Origin: Collybiopsis luxurians FD-317 M1
Lineage: Eukaryota; Basidiomycota; Agaricomycetes; Agaricales; Omphalotaceae
Direction of reading: 5' to 3'
Length of the DNA: 64,000 bases
Assembly: GCA_000827265.1 (NCBI GenBank)
Contig: KN834807.1
Coordinates: forward strand, 280,294-344,293
The translations under genes and the position numbers were made by a program. Shown in pieces: positions 56,272-64,000 of the stretch; position 1 is the stretch's first letter, and the number at the start of each line of letters is the position of its first letter. The notes beneath the pieces are model-generated. The model did not search any database and was not told the origin of the DNA. It saw only the letters and a program-made list of their open reading frames with translations.

Positions 56272-58981
56272 ATGTTTCTTTCTGCAACCACCATGAGCAC
56301 ATCCAATGCGTTTTCTGCAGCCACTATGAGCACACCCAACACATTTTCTGCAACCGAGAATCAGTCCATTCACAACCTGACAGCTACTGTTCACTCTGAC
56401 CCGACTCTGGGTGAACCAACTGGGGCCAGGGAGTGCGCTTCAGTTATTCAAGGGATTGGCGCCTCAGATGCTCCCCGGGTTGAGGCCAATCAAACTCTCA
56501 CAGGTTTTTTTGTCCACTCCAGCCCCACTGCTAGAAGACCAATTGGGATTCAAGAAGGTGATCCAACTGATGAGTGCATTGCCATGCAAAAGACTAATTG
56601 ACTATATTTTCGCAGCTTCTCCCTCGGGCTCTAACCTTCAATCAATTCATTCTGAAGAGTATTCCCCAACAACCAAGGCCAGTGTGATACCTGAGCTAGT
56701 TAAAAATCAGGTCAATAGTGGACCAACTGCATCCACCCATCCCAGCCTTCTCCAGCCAGCTCAGAACAATGAGGATGCCAATCAAGCCACTCAAGGTGCA
56801 GGTTCCACCTGTTCCAATCAGACTCAACAGACTCAGGCCAAGGCTCTTGACATTCAAACTGAGAGATATTCTCAGGCAAAAGTTGAATCACCCAGAAACC
56901 AAACATTGAATCAGTCTGGTCAACTTAACAAGGAGTCAGAGAGAGTGCTTGGAATTCCCAAGTTTCAATCAACTTACTCTGGTGAGTCTTATTACATTTT
57001 TTTAAAAAAATGTCCAAGTGGTCAGCTAAGGTGCATTTGCAGGTGGTCGGACATTTGACTATGAAGAGAAATATCCTCAAGAACTAGAAGGCCAAGAAAC
57101 CAGTGAAAATGCACGAGTCTGGAAAGTATATCTTGATGAAGCAGAAAGTCACAATGAAGATATGTTGAAGAGCTTCAGAGATACTATTGACACTCTGCTA
57201 GTCTTTGTAAGTTTTGTGGCCAGAGATGGCACATGGGGACTGGGGTGTACTTACTGAATTTTTGCATTTTCATATAGGCTACATTGTTCTCAGCTGTTGT
57301 GACATCCTTTATCATTCAAACCAGCCAGGCTCTTCAGCCTGACTATAATCACATTCAGGCAACTCTCATGGTGGAACAAAATCTACTCCTTCGAGCTGCC
57401 GGAAATATCACCGCAATGAAGAGTATCCAAAGCCCATTGGTTGATCTTGAGAATGGTACACCTAGCACTAATGACTTATGGATTAATGGACTATTTTTTG
57501 CAAGTCTTTCACTGTCTCTTGTCACAGCCCTTTTATCAGTACTGGTAAAGCAATGGTTGCTTGCATATGCATCTCTCACTGGTACAGGAAGTGCAAAACA
57601 GCAAGCATTCACTCGTCACTTTAGATACATGGGGATGGAAAAATGGAAAGTCCACGAAATTGTTGGAGTGTTGCCTCTAGTGCTTCACCTATCCCTTGGA
57701 CTCTTTTCCCTTGGATTTGTTCTGTTTGTTTTTCAGCTGGACAGAACTCTCAGCTTCAGTGTGATTATTATCACATCTGTCTCATTCTTAATGTATATCA
57801 TTAGCATCTTTCTTCCAGTCATATGGGTTGACTGCCCATACAGGATTCCATTGTTATTCATACCTGCACAGCATACTCTGCAGCCTTTCCAGATGATACC
57901 ATTTCTGTTTGTTTACTTAGAATATCTGTGGCTTCTGTGGAAGGAATCTGGTTCAAGCCCTGCAAGTCATTTTAGCACTCCAAAGTGGACAGCTTTCAAA
58001 TCCCTCAGAGAGACAGAATATCATTTGCTCAATGAACATGATCTCACAGCTAAAATATTTACCTGGCTCATTTCATTGTCATCCAATAAATCTGTCCAGA
58101 GGGTCACCACTCAAGCTATGAATGGCATATTTGCTAATGCACTGTCTGAAATAAGCATCTACAGTAGAACCTGGAACAGAGATTATCTCTATGATAACCT
58201 TTCTTTTCCATGGGCTGATATGATAGACATTACTTGGAGCAGTCTTTTGGATGATGCTGCAAGTCATTATTTCAATTTTGAATCTAATCAATGGATTTCA
58301 CTAATCCCAAAATGGAATGAAATTGAAAAAAGGCAGGACTCTTGGGAACCTTCGTGGATTCACAACTCAATTTTGAATGGGGCTTCCTCACACCTTTTGC
58401 GTGCAACAAGATTAGGTAATCCTAATGTACTAAAGTTCATGGTTGAACAAGGGTCAAATTCAATATCAATAGATGACTACAGATATCTTTTATATGAAGC
58501 CGCATCTTGGGGACAATTAAATGTTGTTAAAATACTCGCCGAAAAAGCTGCAACCCTTGAAAAAGCAGGATATGTATTAGGATTCGGTCTGCATGGAGCA
58601 GCAAAAATAGGCGATTTGAACATAACAGAATATCTTCTTCAGAAGGGAGCACATATGGTCACTATGTCTGCCAGTGGGTCTAAGCGAACAGTATTGCATG
58701 TGGCATCTTCTAATGGACACTTGAATATTGTAAAACACCTCATTGAAAAAGGGGTTAATAACTTAAATGCTGCTGACAAATGGGGAAACACAGCATTGCA
58801 TGAGGCAGCAGCTAAAGGGCATTTAGATATTGTAAGATATTTATTAGGAAAAGGCTGTGATCCTCTCCTCAAGACACGAGATGGAAAAACCCCTCTTGGT
58901 GTTTCAAAGAATGATGAGATTGTCAGGTGCATAGCAGAGTATCAAGGAAGGAACACAGAGCAAACTCAATGTCATCAATGA
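56272..58981 (+). CDS. DUF6535 membrane protein with C-terminal ankyrin repeats
   Basis: AT-richer than its neighbours. The chosen ATG (56272, MFLSATTMSTSNAFSAATMS) is one of three in frame; 56197 or 56293 are possible. A Ser/Thr/Gln-rich N-terminus is joined by introns GTTTTT...CGCAG and GTGAGT...TGCAG to GGRTFDYEEKYPQEL and VWKVYLDEAESHNEDMLKSF, then a GTAAGT...ATAG intron to ATLFSAVVTSFIIQTSQALQ, the DUF6535 signature. Further helices: DLWINGLFFASLSLSLVTAL, VKQWLLAYASLTG, VLPLVLHLSLGLFSLGF and a fourth. About five ankyrin repeats end the protein (58390-58950: LLRATRLGNPNVLKFMVEQG, TVLHVASSNGHLNIVKHLIE, TALHEAAAKGHLDIVRYLLG). TGA 58979-58981, about 790 residues. DUF6535 proteins are abundant in agaricomycetes; function unknown. 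It splits the intact gene set from its decayed copy. Confidence 0.82.
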
Positions 58982-59479
58982 ATAGTCTATGGTTATTCCT
59001 GCCTCCTGTTCTACTGCTATGTAAGTCTTGTAGCATTTCTAAATTTTATATAGTTTGAGAGTCATCGAAGTAGTGGAGTTTTTACCTCTATAATCAATCT
59101 CAATATTTCTTCCAATATATATCTCTCACCCAATGGTTACTGAGAGTCATGGTAAGTTGATAAGTGCCTGCAGAATAACTTTTATTTTTGTCCAAAAAAA
59201 AAAAAAGACAAAAACAAAGGAATTGAGAAGACTCGCCTGGAATGAAATGAAATATCTAACAGTTTTTTTGATGAATCTACTTGTGAATTTAGAGCACAAC
59301 ATGTGACAAAAAAAGAAGAGAATATTTTACTTCAACACCTCTTTCCTGACAGCTTAATATTGCGTGAGCTTATCTGATCACACCCTAGTGTAACTACTCA
59401 AAAGTCAGAAAAGCTATGGGCCTCTGTTTCTAATACAAAGCTTTAGTAGACTAATAGCTGATGAAAAGCCATTCCAAAG
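58982..59479. other. AT-rich 3' flank of the DUF6535-ankyrin gene
   Basis: About 500 bp of AT-rich DNA with an A-run near 59196-59209; probably part of the same inserted segment. No gene. Confidence 0.5.
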
Positions 59480-60155
59480 ACTGTTGTGTGCCTAGTCTCA
59501 TTGCTACCTTCTTTAGAAGTGTTCTTTTCATAATGACTTGATTGCAAGATTCATATTCCCCTCTTCCTGTGACACTGTCAGCACTGTTTGAACTTACAGA
59601 AACTTTGATATCAAGTCTGGTAATGCAAATATACGACACGCTCAAGTCGCAGTCGGGACGTACTGTTACAGGATCTGGTGATGCTCCAAGCACTGTAAAC
59701 GCAATTGTCATAATGATAACCTTTATACCGACCTAATTCATTTAGCCATGTCACTCGTACCAACACGCAGTTGGGAGTTGGGATGTGGACTTATGGGAAA
59801 TGTCCACCTGAAGATTGGGGAGACAAGAAAAAGGGTGTTGGCTGAGTCAAAGTTCAGGTCGAAGGAAGAGGGGCAATCCTGGCGAGTCCAAGTCTGCTGC
59901 TGTGCCTACTAGGCTTACAGCCGTCCTCGTCTGTCTTCCCTACCTCAATGCCTACTAGTACAAACGTCGATATCCAGATTTGTTTATATCATATTCGTAA
60001 ACGGGCGGAGAAGGGAACGAAATTATTAGGACATCTTTGGCTGGCACAGTGTCATCTTGAACTTGCAATGCTAGGATATCAACGGCAATCGCAAGTCGGA
60101 TAATGTAATCCCTATCCCATGAGGAAGTAGGGAATGGATTGAGTTGAGTAGGGAT
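59480..60155 (+). pseudogene. OHCU decarboxylase pseudogene
   Basis: Clear nucleotide match to the intact gene at 54374: the CATTGCTACCTTCT start (59490), CACGCTCAAGTCGCAGTCGG (59637) and GTAAACGGGCGGAG (59997). The ATG is lost, frames are broken several times, and the GHPRIG codons are disrupted (GGAAATGTCCACCTGAAGAT near 59798). Not translatable as an enzyme. Confidence 0.85.
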
Positions 60156-60417
60156 GTCAGACACGTTAAGTGAGTTTGAAAATGTACATCTATTCTTTAT
60201 TTTCTTCGTTCTACTGACGGATTTGACGGACAAATGAATATGCACGAAGAGGATAGGTTGTAGGTTGTAGTTGGTAGAATGGGTGTGCGTGGTAATGGAG
60301 GTTAGGTTGTACGTTGCACGATAACGTGATGGTCGATAAGGATAACCGAAGTTCAAATGAATACTCTTTAGTCCAAGTCCAGTCGAGGTGCGAAACAGTC
60401 TAGCAGTGTTAGAATTA

Positions 60418-60715
60418 TGGCTCGGTGCTCCGTCGCGGAAAGTTGAAGCTCTTTCCTCTCCGAGAGTGTCGGGTAACCTGTTGGCTCTTCTCTGCGGACC
60501 CGAGTGTCACTAGTTGCGAGACACAACGTCAACGGCAGAAAGACAAAACACACCTGCATAACCTCTATTGTTCGCTTCTCCCACTCTGGCGTTTGCCTAA
60601 ACGGTTCGTCCAGATCCTGCACGAATCTCACCTACTCCCGTGCCCCTTTCGCTTCCTCCTCAGTTTCGCCTTTGCCTCTTCCCTCTCCCGCTCGCGTATT
60701 CGAGTCATATGAGTT
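60418..60715 (-). pseudogene. Degenerate copy of the short coiled-coil gene
   Basis: On the minus strand it mirrors 55415-55715: a charged AEEEA-type stretch, ATGCAG|GTGTGTTTTG at the same intron position, and CGACGGAGCACC near the end. The helix region contains a stop and no good ATG. Confidence 0.6.
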
Positions 60716-61056
60716 TGATGCAAGAGTTGTTGGCGCTGCTATTCCGCATGGTCCTGCATTCTACGTTAGCTTCGTCAGAAAGATTCGGGGTGGTGGACGA
60801 CGAAGAGAGGAATATTGGTGAAGCGGGAAGTTGGATCTGGATATCGTAGAATTTACGCATGGTTGTGTCGCCTAGAATTGAGAATGTATCGTGTACCTAA
60901 GACCCCATGAAACTTCTGTTCCTCACGTTCCTCTTGCTCAGAAGAAGCCTGTGTTCTAAAGGTGTTTGTTAATTTACTCGCGGACCGATTCAGGGGAGGT
61001 TGTAGTGTGAGACGAAGCAGGTCGCGACCTTTAAGCGCCCAAAAAGACCATTGCTA

Positions 61057-61068
61057 TTTCACGTGAAA
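61057..61068. promoter_or_regulatory. CACGTG palindrome upstream of the dehydrogenase pseudogene
   Basis: TTTCACGTGAAA (extended ATTTCACGTGAAAT, 61056-61069) is kept 125-137 bp before the pseudogene's ATG, the same place as in the intact gene. Confidence 0.5.
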
Positions 61069-61192
61069 TCGTTTCACTGAAGCTTTTAGTCTTACCCTCA
61101 CCCTCGCCTCCGCACTCCCGTCGTCGTTTCCTTAATTCGTTCCCGTTCTTCTCTTCCATATCTACAGTTACCGAAATTTTCTGTCACCAACA

Positions 61193-62863
61193 ATGTCTAC
61201 GCAATTCCTACGCCAATCATCTTTGAAGACCTGGAAGTTCTATGCCTTAATGTTCTCGCTCCATCGGAGTTGATTTTGACGGCAAGGGAGGCGACCTCGT
61301 AAGCTTTAATCTCAAGACCTCTCAGTTCAGGCTGTGATAATGTGTCAGCGGATAGTCATTGGCTCAGTTATCTACGACTTGTCCAAATTCTCGGATTTGA
61401 GCCAGACGGACCTAATGTATTGCACGCAGAGGGCGTGTCCGTGGCATAGTATGGTTCTCCAGAATCTCACGCAAAGATTGTTCCAGAGGTGCGCGTGTTT
61501 CATTCCACTGGTATCATAGTCAATATGTGGGCTTAGGTCCTGTTTGGAAAGAAGTATATCGGTCTGGATATCATGGAGAAAGCGATATCAGTGGGTTACA
61601 AACCGCTATAATCAGGGATGGTGAGTATTGGGAACCTAGAAGTTCGTCCGCAATCCGGTTGTCCTTTGCAGGTACTGACTGTGCGATGTAGATGGATCAC
61701 GAATGGAACGTTTGCCGACTACTTTAACACAGGTTGCAAGACCGAGGTGAGTCTCGAGTTGCCACCAATGGCCTCGAACTCACTCATGTCACTGTGCAAT
61801 AGAAAGGTCTCACAGTGATTTGGTTCTACGAGGGAAGGTGTAGACGGTTTACTCGCTCACTACCGGAACCGCCTATGTGATCTTCGACAAAATATGAGTA
61901 CTGGTTGCCAATAGTCGGGCGAGTGCTTCGAAGTTTTAGACCCTTGGTCCTGTCGAGCTCACTGAACCGTGCACAGATGGGCTAATCAACAAATCTTTTT
62001 TGAGACCTCGCAAGCTGTAACTCGAGACAAACTCGGAAGGATGATTACTCGGATAGAGCCGAATCAGAACTATGTCTTACACCAAATGAACGACGTACGT
62101 TTTCCTCTACAACATCATTTTCTTCCTGTCAATATTTCATCGTTTGTGTTTTTCCATTCCTTCCTTTTTTCCGATCCGAGGCGAGACTGGAATCTCGCTC
62201 GTATCCATATTTTTATCTTCCGTAGGTGATGAAACGACGAGGCGCAGCACCTTTCACCATACGAATCCATCTTCGTAGCTTCGTTCCGTTCCTCCTCCTA
62301 GTGACTACACTACTGACTTTCCTTGCTATAACTGATTCCTTCGTTGATTTGACAAATTTGTATCCAGGGAGAGGGAGGGAAACAGCTGAAAGTGGGCATC
62401 TATGGCATACCGCTCGACAGGACTCTTTTCGAACACAGGACTTTGGTATCTCCCCGATGAAACTTGTACACTGTACATCCGTCGGGCCCCCGATATTCTG
62501 CATCTATTTCTACGGAACTCGACCCGGCTCTTCCAGGAGGGTATCTTGTGTTTGAGGGTTCTTTTGCCGGAACTTGACCTCTGAACAGATTGATCTCTTC
62601 CGCCTCTCTCAAACAGATGCAACGCAAGCAGTTGGAGAACGCACCTTGACAGTTACTGGAATATTGAAAACGTAGGTCGACCATACCCAAAACGTTCTTC
62701 GTGCCTTTCGAGTTTGACTGACCGGGCACATTTTCATATTCTTTTACGTGTTTTTGGTTTGCAGTATCACCGAACGTCTGGGTTCGATGTCATTTTGTCG
62801 GAGCTAAGGATGTTTTCGGGGAGGCAGGCGATCAAGAAGATGCCTAAGGATACGAGCTTGTAG
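61193..62863 (+). pseudogene. Cytochrome b5-acyl-CoA dehydrogenase pseudogene
   Basis: Starts ATGTCTACGCAATTCCTACG, parallel to the intact gene. A large deletion removes the rest of the b5 domain and the first part of the dehydrogenase (jump near 61440 from GGACCTAATGT...GCAGAGGG to TATGGTTCTCCAGAAT). The remaining exons ([44 protein letters not shown]) are recognisable but frameshifted, and the end ATGCCTAAGGATACGAGCTT then TAG replaces the PTS1-like ARL. Non-functional. Confidence 0.9.
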
Positions 62864-63420
62864 ATATGCATAGGGAGAGAAGTGTAGGATACTCGGTGTA
62901 TCTTTTACTACTTCCGGTGTTGTTTTCTTTTATCTTTCATCTTATTGCCTTTTGCACTATTTCTTAGCTATCGTTGAGTCTTGGCTTCAAGCCTCGGTAA
63001 TGAGTAGGAGCCCTTTCGCCGTAATGGAAGGAAACTGGTTAAAAGGCAGCGGTGTTAATAAGAATTTGAAAACTCGACGTAAAGGTCTGTTAACACTTTC
63101 AACTTGCTGCTAGTTTGACACCAGGAACTGATACTTGGTACTTACTGAAAATCCCTTTCTCCGGTGCCTAAGATAATGGTTCTTGACTGCATTCCAATTT
63201 GAAGATAATGACTGGTACCCAGGCGGGCCACTCTTTGGAAAGCTGGCGTTGAGCGTTAAGCACTGAACACTGAGATCTTGGAATTTGGGTCTTGTCGAGT
63301 CAGATATTTCCTTCCCCGTTTCCTCCCTTCCCTTCCCTTCGCTCCCTCTTCAAGTTTCTTTCCGGGCCAAGAGACTCATTTGTAATGCGCTCTTTTCGCC
63401 CATTCTACCTCCCATCTCTC
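62864..63420. repeat. Duplicated dehydrogenase 3' flank
   Basis: Collinear with 53281-53830, diverged by substitutions and small gaps. No gene. Confidence 0.7.
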
Positions 63421-63617
63421 TAAAATGTGCATCTTCGCTCTGCAACAACTTATACATTGGTATAACATCTACTGTGTAACACACTCTTGCCACTACAAGC
63501 ACTTTGAGCTAAAGAGGACTACGGAAGTGACAGATTATCTCCGTGTACCCTGGGCACTTTGTAACTTTGCGAAAGATCGAATCAAATCGTGTCTCAAGCG
63601 TTGCGGAGATTAACCTT

Positions 63618-63758
63618 GACCAGGTTAACCCTGGTCAGCGCTGGTCCCGACAAACGGGGGTAGGGAGCAGGTGCCATGCCGGCAAAACACATACAGCCCA
63701 ACCACAAATCACGTCTGACCGGTGCAAAAAATTAAGTTTGACAGGCCAAACTGTCAAA
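63618..63758. repeat. Two short inverted repeats
   Basis: GACCAGG (63618-63624) and CCTGGTC (63630-63636) pair across 5 nt; TTTGACAG (63737-63744) and CTGTCAAA (63751-63758) pair across 6 nt. They lie just past the end of the duplicated block, followed by AT-rich DNA to the window end with no gene. They might mark an element edge. Confidence 0.35.
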
Positions 63759-64000
63759 ATTGTATTGGTTAATTTGATTGATCTCTATTCAGTATCTACA
63801 TGAAAGTATAATTGTCGATGTTCATTATAATAAATAGTAGGGGAAGACATAAGTATATGTTTATTACAGCAGTAGCACTTCAGTCCAAGTGGGACTTGAG
63901 AAAAAAGCACATAGGTGTAGGAGCACACACACGCAATAGAAAGAGCATGGGACTTCAAACTGCATTCCAGTATAACTGCTGTCTGCTGCAGATGTCACCT

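Noticed and set aside
59451..60356. Minus-strand frames over the OHCU pseudogene
   Set aside because: Shadows of a decayed plus-strand gene; no motif of their own.

Overview
This window is nuclear DNA of a filamentous basidiomycete, most likely a mushroom-forming agaricomycete. The genes are cut by many short GT-AG introns (about 48-70 nt). The content fits this group: a Cfs1-like cyclopropane synthase, F-box/leucine-rich paralogs, a Mug135-like protein, a DUF6535-ankyrin membrane protein and Ser/Thr-stalked Cys-rich secreted proteins. All exon models were read by eye from splice sites and reading frames, with no transcript data. Family names are from recognition, not from a search.

Left part (0.1-20 kb), conserved housekeeping block: an APC amino-acid permease (-), translation factor eIF5B (-), the small GTPase ARL2 (+, divergent from eIF5B across about 140 bp), a quiet 2.9 kb stretch, a cyclopropane-fatty-acid synthase (+), and a kinesin-3/UNC-104 motor (-) whose P-loop is split over three micro-exons.

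Middle (21-42 kb): an orphan gene (+) is followed by the most striking locus, 22.5-28.1 kb. There a GHKL-type ATPase module, an Fn3-like module, a BAH-like region and a divergent C5 cytosine DNA methyltransferase appear to form one protein of about 1,690 residues. The model needs one extra base in an A-run at 24250-24256. Next come a Mug135-like gene (-), a decayed TFIIS-N-like gene, an F-box 3'-end fragment, a secreted protein with two jelly-roll-like repeats (-), an intact F-box gene, its frameshifted neighbour, then mitochondrial IF-3 (-) and an Flx1-like mitochondrial carrier (-).

Right part (45-64 kb), duplication-rich: three tandem paralogs encode small secreted Cys-rich, probably GPI-anchored proteins. 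Each has a conserved 28-nt intron that decides between a short soluble form and an anchored form. They are followed by a cytochrome b5/acyl-CoA dehydrogenase fusion with a PTS1-like end, an OHCU decarboxylase (uric acid breakdown) and a small coiled-coil gene. All three recur downstream as decayed copies, separated from the intact set by an AT-rich DUF6535-ankyrin gene. A palindromic ATTTCACGTGAAAT-type element recurs at the unit boundaries.

No tRNA, rRNA, CRISPR array or complete autonomous transposon was recognised.
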